Assembly: GCF_963422545.1 (NCBI RefSeq)
Contig: NZ_OY730258.1
Location: forward strand, 20,105-84,104
Direction of reading: 5' to 3'
From: an uncultured Flavobacterium sp.
GTDB taxonomy: Bacteria > Bacteroidota > Bacteroidia > Flavobacteriales > Flavobacteriaceae
DNA length: 64,000 bases
Shown: positions 54,903 through 63,666 of the stretch, piece after piece
Numbering within the stretch: the stretch's first letter is position 1
Layout: each line of letters starts with the position of its first letter
Position numbers and translations under genes: made by a program
Notes under the pieces: generated by a model
Databases searched by the model: none
What the model saw: only the letters and a program-made list of their open reading frames with translations
What the model was told of the DNA's origin: nothing

Positions 54903-56746
54903 TACAGGATAGTTTTTAGATATTGTATTTTCTCACTCGAGAGATTAACATTATTTGTGCTGTTTTGTTTTACAGGTGGCAAAGTTCCGGCAGGAACAAC
55001 TTCTAACACACCACGAACAGGAAATTGAGGATCTGTAGCATTGTTACTCAACGAAAAAGGTTTTTCTCCAATACTAGTAGACGAGTTCACAATAAGAGTA
55101 ACAACAAAAAGTTCTCCTTGATCTCCCAAATCCTGAAAAGAATTTACAACTACAGATATGCCATCGCCAAAATTAAATTGAGTGGTTTGATTCGCACCAC
55201 TGGTTAAAATAGCAATATTACTTGTTGAAGAATTTACCTCTACTTGCGTTATGCATGAAGTAAGATTAGAAAGCGAATCTAAATTATTATGCAAGCTAGC
55301 CTCCAATAATGAATAATCCAGAAGGTATTGCAAATTTGGCAATCCAGGATTCTGATTAGCAACAGGCGGAAAAATTTGCTTTTGTTGGCCCGCTTTAGGA
55401 GGAATACCTGTTCCTGCAAGTTGTACCTTGAACGTATCGGCAATTTGCGAACCCCATTGAATAGACGCTCCATTAATTTTAATATCTTTCATAGTAAAAT
55501 TAGCTCCTTCAGGAATCGTAAATCTAGAATGAAGTATCATATTATTTGGATAATAATCAGTTCCTGTAGTAGTACTAAGTCCTCTAACAATAGAGTAACA
55601 ATCCTCAATGGTTTTGTTAGCATTTGCAGGCATTATAAACATAGAAAAATCGGGTACTTGTCCGTAAAGTGCTATTGGGTTTGTAAGTGATACCTGGATA
55701 TTGTTATTGTTCACTAATAAATTAACCGATTGCCCAATTCTAGGATCGCTGTTTCGGTGTATTTGTCCGTACTTTGCTGCACAAATAAGAGCATTGGCAT
55801 CAGTGATTACTACTCCATTTACTTCTCTTAAGATAGTTGCTGCGGCACCTAGATAAATTTCGGCCCCCAATGAATTTGGTGGACTTGTTAAGTGGATTGC
55901 TCCACCACTTGTTGGAGTGACAGACGTTCCACTATTCCATTTATTTATAGGATTATAAGCGTAATTTCCTGTTTCGCGAACAATTACAGGCTCATTATTT
56001 TCATCTAACAAATAGAGGTCTTCGAGTTTAACATTCGTGTGACCGAGTATTTCTTGATAAAGGGATAAAACCAAATTGGGATTAACTCTCCACAAATGAA
56101 ACCAATATTCCGGATTTTCATGAGTAAAATCAACTGTTGTGATATCTCCATTTGCATCACGAATAACAGACCATTCTGTGTATTCATCTTGCCATCCGCG
56201 TGGTCCCAATGGTCCAAAAGAACGAGTAACCGGAGATTGTGGATCGCATCCGTTTTGAGGAACAAGCAATTCAACATTATATTTTTGAGTAAAAGCCGTT
56301 GGCCCGATATCAGCAAGTTCATGCAATTTATTTGTTGCATCGTTCCCAAATTTTTGAGTAAAAAGCGGAGTAAAATAAAAATTAACTCTATTAGGAAAAG
56401 CAGTCCATTGAATAGGAACTGTATTATCCGCCGAAGGACTATACAAAGGTTCATTAATTGGATTAAAATACCATGATCTTGGATTGTCATAAAGGCTAGT
56501 CCAAGGATTTCCCATTTGAGAATTTTGAGTGCAGTAAGTAACATAATTACTCCACGCTAACAAAAACTCATTTTCGAGCTCAACAGGTTGATTTTTAAAA
56601 TCTTTCTCTGCTTGAAAAGCAGGCGTATCAAATTTATTCAATAATGAGACCTGATCATCAATTAGACCCGAGCTATTATCAGTTACTTCTTTACTTACAG
56701 GATTAATTTGATTACCAATTACATCCATAGTTTTTCCATTTTCCAT
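54902..56746 (-). CDS. Large protein of unknown function, partner of the CxxCH lipoprotein
   Basis: 614 residues with no obvious signal peptide. The most conserved-looking part is PRGWQDEYTEWSVIRDANGD (182-201), then DFTHENPEYWFHLWR (206-220) and VLSLYQEILG (226-235). These Trp/Tyr/Glu/His-rich blocks look like an enzyme active site or a metal/haem pocket. A Gly/Asn-rich beta domain follows (about 290-420) and a beta-rich C-terminus (about 505-600). I recall this WQDEY-EWS pattern only from uncharacterised proteins. It is first in a two-gene operon with the haem-motif lipoprotein. Confidence 0.75.
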   Translation of the reverse strand: MENGKTMDVIGNQINPVSKEVTDNSSGLIDDQVSLLNKFDTPAFQAEKDFKNQPVELENEFLLAWSNYVTYCTQNSQMGNPWTSLYDNPRSWYFNPINEPLYSPSADNTVPIQWTAFPNRVNFYFTPLFTQKFGNDATNKLHELADIGPTAFTQKYNVELLVPQNGCDPQSPVTRSFGPLGPRGWQDEYTEWSVIRDANGDITTVDFTHENPEYWFHLWRVNPNLVLSLYQEILGHTNVKLEDLYLLDENNEPVIVRETGNYAYNPINKWNSGTSVTPTSGGAIHLTSPPNSLGAEIYLGAAATILREVNGVVITDANALICAAKYGQIHRNSDPRIGQSVNLLVNNNNIQVSLTNPIALYGQVPDFSMFIMPANANKTIEDCYSIVRGLSTTTGTDYYPNNMILHSRFTIPEGANFTMKDIKINGASIQWGSQIADTFKVQLAGTGIPPKAGQQKQIFPPVANQNPGLPNLQYLLDYSLLEASLHNNLDSLSNLTSCITQVEVNSSTSNIAILTSGANQTTQFNFGDGISVVVNSFQDLGDQGELFVVTLIVNSSTSIGEKPFSLSNNATDPQFPVRGVLEVVPAGTLPPVKQNSTNNVNLSSEKIQYLKTIL

Positions 56747-57004
56747 GATTACTTATATTTTAATTGTTTTATTTTTCAAAAATTTAAATTTTAATAAGTA
56801 TAAAGTAAAGAAAATAAAATGTTGTAAAACAGCGTATTAATACCTGATTTATAAATAAATACATACAAAAAAACAAAGCCTTTATTTGCACAAGAAAAAA
56901 ACTTGGTTTTTAACGATGGTTTTAGTTGAAATGCAAAAATTGCTGCCCTTCATAAATTTTGCTTTGGCTTGGAACAAGCTCTTTGTAATTTTTGAATGTT
57001 TTCG

Positions 57005-57556
57005 TTATGTAGCTATCTGATCCGTTTTCTTGATTTTCTCAACTCCCCTTTCTCGCATTAATCCGGCTGCATCGAGCATTTTAATTAAATGAATATAAGG
57101 CGTCGTCAAGTCAGATTCAGGATCTTCGGCATAAGGAGACAATGAAAGCTCGAGGATTAGACATAGAAAGAATTCAAATTCTTTAAACGTTTTTTCTTCA
57201 AATGCTTTTTGAAATACAATAAAAGGATTATCGTATTCTTCCTTCGTCAGCGAAGAAAGATGAAATACAGTCTCAGAACGTGAATATGCTTTCACCTTCC
57301 ATTTTTTGCTTTTCTCTTGCAGGCAGTAACAGAGTTTGAGAAAAGAAAAGATAGCGGTATAAAAGACAAAAGCATTGCTTGGGTTATCTTGTTCGTAAAC
57401 TTTAGTTTTATAGCTACAAATTACCAGTTCAGTTAAATTTTGTTTATAATAATCAAGACGTGCAAAAGCAAAAAAAGCTTCAATTGCCTTAAACGGATTT
57501 CCTGAAACATATCCCGCGCAAAAGTTAGTTTCAAGGGGTATTTTATTCTTTTTCAT
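57005..57556 (-). CDS. Hypothetical helical protein
   Basis: 183 residues, no signal peptide or transmembrane segment. Helix-rich, with aromatic and basic runs (AIEAFFAFARLDYYKQNL, FYTAIFSFLKLCYCLQEK) and a C-terminal basic tail. The upstream GC and codon use look like those of the Flavobacterium genes around it. I do not recognise the family. It is separated from the 614-residue gene by about 260 bases and from the XRE gene by a divergent control region. Confidence 0.65.
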   Translation of the reverse strand: MKKNKIPLETNFCAGYVSGNPFKAIEAFFAFARLDYYKQNLTELVICSYKTKVYEQDNPSNAFVFYTAIFSFLKLCYCLQEKSKKWKVKAYSRSETVFHLSSLTKEEYDNPFIVFQKAFEEKTFKEFEFFLCLILELSLSPYAEDPESDLTTPYIHLIKMLDAAGLMRERGVEKIKKTDQIAT

Positions 57557-57843
57557 ACCAAGGCGATTTAAAATTTAACAGCGAAATTCTGCTTTTATAA
57601 AAGAATAAACTATTCGGAATACGGATATTATACAGATTGTATTTTCAATATCGTCCAATTTCATTGTACTATTTTCATAATACATTGACATTATACCAGA
57701 AAACATTGGAGTAAAATATAAATAGAAATGGTATAATATCTGACAAAAGAGATGTTTTATGGGATATTTTTTTATCTTTGAAACTCAGGATTTTTAATCC
57801 AAATGGCTTTATCTTTGAGCCTTCAATAAAATTGATATTCATT

Positions 57844-58248
57844 ATGGAACAGAAAATACATCAGGGAAGAAACTTAAAACGCTTCAGAGAAATGCTTAAC
57901 ATAAAGCAGGAAGCATTAGCTTATGATCTGGGAAATGACTGGAATCAGAAGAAAATTTCTATGCTGGAGCAGAAAGATGTAATTGAAGACAGCCTGCTAA
58001 AACAAATCTCTGCAGTATTAAAAATTCCGGTTGAAGCTTTTCAGAATTTTGATGAAGAGCAAGCAATAAATATTATTTCTAATACTTTTGACAATTGTCA
58101 ACAACCTGCATCTGTATTTTACAATTCTACCATTAATCAAATTGATCAATTGGTTAAACTACACGATGAAAAAATAGCTTTGTATGAAAGAATGTTGAAA
58201 GAGAAAGATGAAATGATGGCAAGACTTGAAAAATTATTCAATAAATAA
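57844..58248 (+). CDS. XRE-type HTH regulator with C-terminal coiled coil (copy 2)
   Basis: 134 residues from the ATG at 57844; an in-frame start at 57778 would run through a conserved promoter block. Residues 1-83 and the coiled coil at about 102-134 are nearly identical to the protein at 38229-38636; the linker at 84-100 differs (FDNCQQPASVFYNSTINQ). The 65 bases upstream also match, including TTTGAAAC, TTTTAATCCAAA and a TATCTTTG element fitting the Bacteroidota -7 consensus. Such a pair suggests recent duplication or two copies carried by related mobile segments. Confidence 0.9.
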   Translation: MEQKIHQGRNLKRFREMLNIKQEALAYDLGNDWNQKKISMLEQKDVIEDSLLKQISAVLKIPVEAFQNFDEEQAINIISNTFDNCQQPASVFYNSTINQIDQLVKLHDEKIALYERMLKEKDEMMARLEKLFNK

Positions 58249-58289
58249 TCATTATATTTTTTTACTGCTCCGATTTGATTTTTGTTTAT

Positions 58290-58772
58290 TTAGATGTATG
58301 AATTAAAGTAATCTACTATTTCTTCATTTAAATTTGAAAATCTTTCCAACTCTTCTTTTACGCTTTTTAATTTTAAAATCCCCGCAGAATTCATTACCTC
58401 AATTTTATCTGTAATACTAATGGCTTTAAAATCTCCAATTGAATTTGTGTTTTCCTCAAACTTAAAATGGATTAATATTGGAATGTGAGCGAATGCATTA
58501 CGAATTGATGATATATCTCTTATTTTATTTAAGATGATTTTATCAAATTTTTCAATGTTTCCAAGAATTTTTATTTTAGCTCCAATCGGAATAATTGAAG
58601 AATTAAGCATTATTTTTTGAAATTTAAGAGGATCGTCAGGTTTGAAATATTGGGTTATAACTTTATCAATTTTTGATTCGATTTTATTCATTTCATTTAT
58701 AACCCAACCTCTATTTTCTTCAACATTACGGTCCGAAATATTCTTACTTATTGATCTTTTGAAATGTGTCAT
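58290..58772 (-). CDS. HEPN-like protein with RxxxxH motif
   Basis: 160 residues, largely helical. The segment DISSIRNAFAH contains Arg91 and His96 in the R-x4-H arrangement that forms the RNase site of HEPN domains; an acidic residue precedes it on the same helix. The two long N-terminal helices (NRGWVINEMNKIESKIDKVI) fit the HEPN four-helix bundle. HEPN proteins are common in toxin-antitoxin and anti-phage systems. No MNT-type nucleotidyltransferase antitoxin is adjacent, so it is either an orphan or works with the neighbours. Confidence 0.65.
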   Translation of the reverse strand: MTHFKRSISKNISDRNVEENRGWVINEMNKIESKIDKVITQYFKPDDPLKFQKIMLNSSIIPIGAKIKILGNIEKFDKIILNKIRDISSIRNAFAHIPILIHFKFEENTNSIGDFKAISITDKIEVMNSAGILKLKSVKEELERFSNLNEEIVDYFNSYI

Positions 58773-58889
58773 ATCTATTTTTTTAATGGTAATACAATAA
58801 CTATAGTAATTAGTAGAGTATACTGTTAGAGGTAAATATAATTAGTTTACTTAATTATAAGGGTGCTCCTGATGCATGGCCATGAAGTA

Positions 58890-59363
58890 TTATATATCAC
58901 TCTTAACTCGTTCCCACTCCCTTTTTAAAATTACCTGACTTATTTCAATTACAGCTGCATGTTTCTCCCAAAACATTAATTCTGTGTCACTACCTATTTT
59001 GTAAAGATTATTTAGCATTTCAGAAATTAGCAAAGTTAACGTTTTATGGTCCTCTTCCTTAGGATTTATAAGTAATCTAATTTTCATTTCCAATTCTATA
59101 ATTCTGTAATACTCCTTATCCTTCCGATCTTCAGTTCCAACCAAGCAGTAGTGATGTGATTTTGCCGTTAATTCAGTTATAGTATTTCTTAATTCATTTA
59201 TCCATTGCTGTCTAATTGGAGAAATTAAATTTTTAGAGGCAATCGCAGAATTTAATTTTAAAGTTCTTTTCGTAATAGCTATTGATACTAAAGGACCAAA
59301 AAAAACCGCAAGACCAGCTATTATTAAAGATAAAATCGAAATTAATTCATTGTTTATATTCAT
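58890..59363 (-). CDS. Membrane-anchored helical protein, unknown
   Basis: 157 residues. One N-terminal transmembrane helix (about 8-30, ILSLIIAGLAVFFGPLVSIA) followed by a cytosolic helical domain with QQWINELRNTITELTAKSHH and a Glu/Lys-rich segment. Proteins of this shape (one membrane helix plus RQxWINxLR) are often seen in Bacteroidota defence or mobile regions, but I cannot name a function. Minus strand, 117 bases from the HEPN-like gene. Confidence 0.65.
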   Translation of the reverse strand: MNINNELISILSLIIAGLAVFFGPLVSIAITKRTLKLNSAIASKNLISPIRQQWINELRNTITELTAKSHHYCLVGTEDRKDKEYYRIIELEMKIRLLINPKEEDHKTLTLLISEMLNNLYKIGSDTELMFWEKHAAVIEISQVILKREWERVKSDI

Positions 59364-59500
59364 ATGGTTTTCTAAATTTTATAATGATATTGAAGTCTTT
59401 GATAATTTTGGTCATTATTTAGAAAATAAAATTTTAGTAATATTTCTCAATTGTTTTGACAGGTAACACAGCTTATAGGACTACTACAATAGCCTTTAAT

Positions 59501-60292
59501 TTATTTCAATTTTTCTAAACGTTGCCGGGCTTTTGTTAAAATTTCTTCACTGAATAAAACTTTGTATTTGTCTTTCTGTATAATGCTTTCAATTGTAAGA
59601 TCAAGTCTATTTATTTCAAACATTTTAAGTAATCCAGAATGCAACTTCTCCGTGCCCTCTTTTATTAGACGATTTGTTGCACCAATAGCTCCATAATCAT
59701 AAATCTGATTCAGGATTATTGATTTGTTAATTTTTGCACCAGCTTTTAATGAAAGATCAATTGATGAAATTAATTCATCATGCAGTTCGTTTTCTAAAAT
59801 TATGAATTCATTTTCTTTTGTATCAGCACAGAGAATATCATTTCCTTGTAAAGTTCGTTTGTCGTATTGGATAACAATTTCTTTCAATTTATTGAAACGA
59901 ATACGAAACTGTTTTATTAACTGTAATTCCTCACTTTGTATAATAAATTCATGGTTATAATATTCAGCAGAGTTTGTCCAGTTATAAGATCCAGCAATCA
60001 ACTTGTCATTGTCAAATATTGCGTATTTATCATGTAAAAATTTCCCGCTTCTAGCAGATAAAACATAAATTTTTCCGCCTTTCTTAATAAAGTTTTCAAA
60101 ATTTAGTCGCGTATTCTCATAATGGTCACTAATAATAATTTCTACAGAACAGCCTCTTTCTAATTTATCACTCAATTGACCAAGCAAATCTTTACTAGTA
60201 AACCAAGCGACAGATATAACTATTGATTGTTTTGCGGAATAAATATTAGATTCAATTTTTTTCTTAATATCTTTAAATGATGCTGTTGTCAT
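59501..60292 (-). CDS. PLD-family nuclease-like protein
   Basis: 263 residues. An N-terminal phospholipase-D-like domain (about 5-140) with one HKD motif, KFLHDKYAIFDND (His87, Lys89, Asp94), followed by IAGSYNWTNSAE, the GSxN part of the motif. The domain is that of bacterial Nuc-type endonucleases and of restriction/defence-associated PLD proteins, which act as dimers since each chain supplies one HKD. The C-terminal ~120 residues are helical and unassigned. Minus strand, between the membrane protein and the Cys/His-motif protein. Confidence 0.85.
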   Translation of the reverse strand: MTTASFKDIKKKIESNIYSAKQSIVISVAWFTSKDLLGQLSDKLERGCSVEIIISDHYENTRLNFENFIKKGGKIYVLSARSGKFLHDKYAIFDNDKLIAGSYNWTNSAEYYNHEFIIQSEELQLIKQFRIRFNKLKEIVIQYDKRTLQGNDILCADTKENEFIILENELHDELISSIDLSLKAGAKINKSIILNQIYDYGAIGATNRLIKEGTEKLHSGLLKMFEINRLDLTIESIIQKDKYKVLFSEEILTKARQRLEKLK

Positions 60293-60348
60293 AAAATATT
60301 ATTAACTTTTTTGTTTAGAATGCTCTAAAGATACTTTTATTACAATAT

Positions 60349-61509
60349 CTAGTAACCAAAGAAATTTATTTTAAGCGGATTTGTCAAGTAGTTATTGGGT
60401 GTTAGTGAAATTTGTGCTTTTATTTGATCATTCTCATCCAAACTTGCATAATCCATTTGCGCTTCATGCATTATTTTCATTAAATCATCTTCATGTTTTT
60501 CAATAAAAATTTTGTAATATACAGGATTAAAATAGACATTTTCTACATGTGCAGCTATTAGCATTGAAATATCAGATTTCAAATTATCTCTCTTTCGTAA
60601 TTGATCGCCTAAATTTTTATATAGATGACTATCTTGTTTAAAATAGCTAAGTAAAAAATAAGTTTTATTAACTCCACTTGGAAATAACGTTATAAAAACA
60701 TCTTCCATTCTTTCCTCGGAATGCGCTATTTCATTACCTTCAAAATCAAAATCAAGATAAAAAGAAGAAGATGCAGCAATTGGATAAAACAATGGTAATT
60801 CAAAAATCTCAGTTTCGATTACTGAAAAATCGTTGGCCAAAATAGCATCGTCAAAAATCTTTTTGTTTTCCTTTATATCGTTATCTGATTGTTCTCCATA
60901 ATTCATCCAGCTGGATACTTCTAATTTTTTATGTGAGGAAACTACAAAACCTCGATACGCATATAAAAAATTTTGTTCTTCCGTTTTTATATATTCAGTC
61001 ACTTCAATAGGACTGAAAATGGCGTCATGTGTATTACAAAAGCCCCAAAAAATAGACGCATGATTCTTACCAAGCTCTTTACCCTCGAAATCACCTTTAT
61101 CAAAAGTATAACTCATTACATGCCCATTTTCAACAATTTTACTCAACACACCATTGTTCTGAAGTGAGTGCGCCGCGCTGACAATTATTCTTCCTGACTT
61201 GTCTACTTTGCAATTTGTATTACTTGCTTTAGGATGCCAGCATATTTTGCTTCTTTCGATACCGCGCTTGATCACTTCCTTCATAATAATACTATTATCT
61301 TCCTCTGTAACGTTTATCAGATTGAATTTGTTGAAAATATCGTAATCTGAGCGTTTTCGTTCATATATGCTCGGAAGATTTTTTACAATTTCTATAAAAT
61401 CTTTATATATAACTGGAGTTAATCCGCCTTTTCGAAAGTCACGCATTACTTCAAAAAAACATTCATGATTTATCTGAGGATGTTCTGTTATTTGTAAAAA
61501 ATTCACCAT
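60349..61509 (-). CDS. Uncharacterised protein with Cys/His/Asp pattern (possible metal site)
   Basis: 386 residues, no signal or membrane segment. Residues 88-170 contain ordered Cys/His positions: Cys90, His92 (KICWHP), Cys100, His114 (SAAHSLQNNG), then Cys158, His161, Asp162 (FWGFCNTHDAIFSPIE). This spacing suggests a zinc-bound or nucleotidyl/nuclease centre. The C-terminal ~200 residues are mixed alpha/beta (FYLDFDFEGNEIAHSEER, MLIAAHVENVYFNPVYYK). I have seen similar AHSLQ...GFC-HD blocks in unnamed bacterial proteins but know no function. The neighbouring PLD nuclease begins 57 bases downstream on the same strand, so they may be co-transcribed. Confidence 0.7.
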   Translation of the reverse strand: MVNFLQITEHPQINHECFFEVMRDFRKGGLTPVIYKDFIEIVKNLPSIYERKRSDYDIFNKFNLINVTEEDNSIIMKEVIKRGIERSKICWHPKASNTNCKVDKSGRIIVSAAHSLQNNGVLSKIVENGHVMSYTFDKGDFEGKELGKNHASIFWGFCNTHDAIFSPIEVTEYIKTEEQNFLYAYRGFVVSSHKKLEVSSWMNYGEQSDNDIKENKKIFDDAILANDFSVIETEIFELPLFYPIAASSSFYLDFDFEGNEIAHSEERMEDVFITLFPSGVNKTYFLLSYFKQDSHLYKNLGDQLRKRDNLKSDISMLIAAHVENVYFNPVYYKIFIEKHEDDLMKIMHEAQMDYASLDENDQIKAQISLTPNNYLTNPLKINFFGY

Positions 61510-61598
61510 ATTCTATTTTTTTAAAACGTTATGAGTTTATAAATCTATTTTATTTGGTTTAATTTCTTATATTTTTCGGTTTTCTGTGAGGCAATTTC

Positions 61599-61646
61599 TG
61601 CTAACGTTCCCGCACTTGTAACTGTTGTGGGGTTTTGAAAACGGGT
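61599..61646. repeat. Short element resembling the one upstream of the Crp gene
   Basis: TGCTAACGTTCCCGCACTTG and the following GTTGTGGGGTTTTG lie upstream of the 61509 gene start. A related AGCTAACGTCTGGG...GCGGTTTTGTGAC occurs at about 42056-42090 upstream of the Crp gene. Similarity is short and partial. Confidence 0.3.
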
Positions 61647-61731
61647 ATTTTCGACTTAACGAAAATCTTGTTGAAATAATGGTAATTCCACTAAATTCAC
61701 AATAAACACAAACGTGTATTCGTGGTAGTAA

Positions 61732-62298
61732 TTATTTTCGGTTTATTTTTCTAAATTGTTCAGCATAACCACTATTTTGACCAATTTCAATTTTCTCTTT
61801 ATCAATCTTCATAAAAAAATTTACGCCTTTTTTATCTTCAAATACTTCGGTGTAGGCCATTAGAACTTCTTTGGCATAAGTTGCAATTTTTTCCCCAGTC
61901 CATTTAAGACCAAAATGATTTGATAAATTTTCTAATATTTGTTTTGCCCTATCTTCATTATTAAGCGAAGTTTCAAAGTCTTTTAATATGTTGATTATTT
62001 CAAGAATAAAATCTCTTCTCTTTCCAGTGTTTTCAAAAGCTTTTTTAATTTCTCTTTCTAATTGTTTTGGAATTTGTGTAAGAGTATCTTTTTTTTGATT
62101 TTCAATTTTTATGGGTCTATTAGAATTTATAGGAATTCTAATTCGTACTTTCTGCCGTTTCCCATCGAGAGGAAAATTAGTCGTTTTGTCAATATGGACA
62201 TCATTTGATTCATCGTCCCAGTTTTTAATTTCTCGACTTCCTCTTTTATGGTCATCAATAATTATTGTTTGATTTTCAATTAGTCCTTTTAAGCTCAT
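61732..62298 (-). CDS. Hypothetical protein, basic and helical
   Basis: 188 residues, soluble. The N-terminal third is charged and probably extended (DDHKRGSREIKNWDDE..., then QKVRIRIPINSNRPI). The C-terminal two thirds are helical (IPKQLEREIKKAFENTGKRR, KDFETSLNNEDRAKQILENL, HFGLKWTGEKIATYAKEVLM). No motif recognised. It is about 220 bases from the Cys/His-motif gene on the same strand. Nucleic-acid binding is plausible from charge alone, nothing more. Confidence 0.6.
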   Translation of the reverse strand: MSLKGLIENQTIIIDDHKRGSREIKNWDDESNDVHIDKTTNFPLDGKRQKVRIRIPINSNRPIKIENQKKDTLTQIPKQLEREIKKAFENTGKRRDFILEIINILKDFETSLNNEDRAKQILENLSNHFGLKWTGEKIATYAKEVLMAYTEVFEDKKGVNFFMKIDKEKIEIGQNSGYAEQFRKINRK

Positions 62299-62683
62299 AT
62301 TTTCTATATTATTACCACAAACTTGTATATACCCGCTATTTTATAGTGCATGTCTACCTCCTGAATATATATACACTACAAAATTTAGCGTAAAGTATTA
62401 CAATACTACACAAAAAAAATAGACAAAGATTACGGTTTCCCATAAATTCAAAATTATTTTTGTTCATATGTTCAAGATTGTGGGTGCGAAGTCAGGAGAC
62501 ATTTATACAGCTTTCCAAAAGAAATATTCGCTGAGCGGTGGAATTGTTATTACAAACTTGATTTAGTCATTTTTTGAAATAGTACAAAATACCTTCATTA
62601 TGACCTCTATTATTTGTTGTAAATTAGCATTTAAATAGATTGATCTTATGGCATAATTGAAACTTACATAAATTCTAAGACAA
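62299..62683. other. Divergent intergenic region with half of a MITE-like arm
   Basis: Noncoding. Contains a sequence at 62488-62546 related to the right arm of the inverted-repeat element at 39041-39277. AT-rich promoter sequence precedes the Mrr-like gene. Confidence 0.45.
62488..62546 (+). repeat. Solo arm related to the 39041-39277 element
   Basis: GCGAAGTCAGGAGACATTTA, then CAGCTTTCC and GAGCGGTGGAATT parallel AAAGTCAGAGACATTTG, CAGCTTTTC and GAGCGGAGTATT of the right arm at 39221-39277. Confidence 0.4.
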
Positions 62684-63238
62684 ATGGAAGATCAGAACAA
62701 ACTTGACTGGGAAAAATATGAGTTAATAACTAAATATATTTATGAAACATTAGGACAAGATTATAATATTAATATTGAAGGATATGGCCGTAACTGTATA
62801 ATCATTGGTAATTCAACAGTGAAGCACCAGATCGATGTCTTAACTTCAGAAACAGATGACACTGGCACATATAGAACTGCTATAGAATGCAAATATTGGA
62901 ATAAAAAAATCAACAAAGATATAGTAATGAAACTTTTAGCTGTTATTAATGATAGCGATATAAAACGAGGAATTATAGTGTCAAAAAGTGGTTACACTCC
63001 AGATGCACAACAGTTCGCTAAACATAATAACATATTAATTGTTCAGTTGAGAGAAGCTGGAAAAGAGGACAAAAAACTACATAAAGAACTACATTTTTTT
63101 GATCTAATACTAAATATAAAAATAAACATAAAACGTCCAGAAGTAACAAATATTATTGCAAAGGATTTTGATAATAACATAATAAACCTAAACGAAAAAG
63201 ACCAAGATCAAATTTTATCGAAAAGGCAAATGGAATAA
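62684..63238 (+). CDS. Mrr-like PD-(D/E)XK restriction endonuclease domain protein
   Basis: 184 residues in this frame. The catalytic core HQIDVL (Asp51), then AIECKYW (Glu68, Lys70) and SGYTPDAQQFA matches the Mrr_cat fold (D-x(n)-E-x-K plus a conserved Gln). The N-terminal helix and WEKYELITKYIYETLG are usual for this group. The product ends abruptly in ILSKRQME, while the +1 frame stays open through ANGIKISLFHEI into the next gene, so the true protein probably continues. Likely role: DNA cleavage in defence, possibly modification-dependent; no methylase is nearby. Confidence 0.82.
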   Translation: MEDQNKLDWEKYELITKYIYETLGQDYNINIEGYGRNCIIIGNSTVKHQIDVLTSETDDTGTYRTAIECKYWNKKINKDIVMKLLAVINDSDIKRGIIVSKSGYTPDAQQFAKHNNILIVQLREAGKEDKKLHKELHFFDLILNIKINIKRPEVTNIIAKDFDNNIINLNEKDQDQILSKRQME

Positions 63239-63261
63239 AAATCAGTCTGTTTCATGAAATA

Positions 63262-63537
63262 ATGATATTTAAAGAATATCTAAATAAACAAAAGCCTTTT
63301 GAAACAGTAATTAAATTGTATGAGCACCAACAGTCATACCTGCACTTGAAAAATAGCGTACATAAAATAAAAAGTATTACTTACACTGGCTTATTAACAG
63401 TTCAGGATAAAAATCAGAATAAGACGTTTTCAATTGTTGATAAGGTGTGGCTATTAATGGAAAAAATTTTTGAGGAACAAACATTTATCATTTCTGAAGG
63501 TGGGTTAATTGTTCAAAATTTGGATAAAAAAGAATAG
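63262..63537 (+). CDS. Likely C-terminal part of the Mrr-like protein (shifted frame) or small separate protein
   Basis: 91 residues from the ATG at 63262. The frame is open about 60 bases upstream, back into the Mrr gene, giving NFIEKANGIKISLFHEIMIF; one extra base in the AAATTTT stretch near 63211 would fuse it to DQDQ of the nuclease, for a total of about 285 residues. C-terminal content is mixed (ITYTGLLTVQDKNQNKTFSI, FIISEGGLIVQNLDKKE). A truncated paralogue of its last 48 residues lies at 42871-43018 next to the IS6 element, so the domain exists twice in the region. Confidence 0.7.
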   Translation: MIFKEYLNKQKPFETVIKLYEHQQSYLHLKNSVHKIKSITYTGLLTVQDKNQNKTFSIVDKVWLLMEKIFEEQTFIISEGGLIVQNLDKKE

Positions 63538-63666
63538 TAACTAGCAATTTAAAAAAAACACTAACAAACACAATATAAACATTTTACACTTGAACATTAA
63601 AATCAAAAATTCAGTTTTCAAGGATTTAAAAAAGCTTTCCTCAACTCCATTGTCCCAACAATTTCC

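Noticed and set aside
55328..56544. Several antisense and alternative-frame ORFs within the 614-residue gene
   Set aside because: Compositions rich in Ile/Arg/Ser or Leu/Ile without motifs; explained by the real gene on the minus strand.
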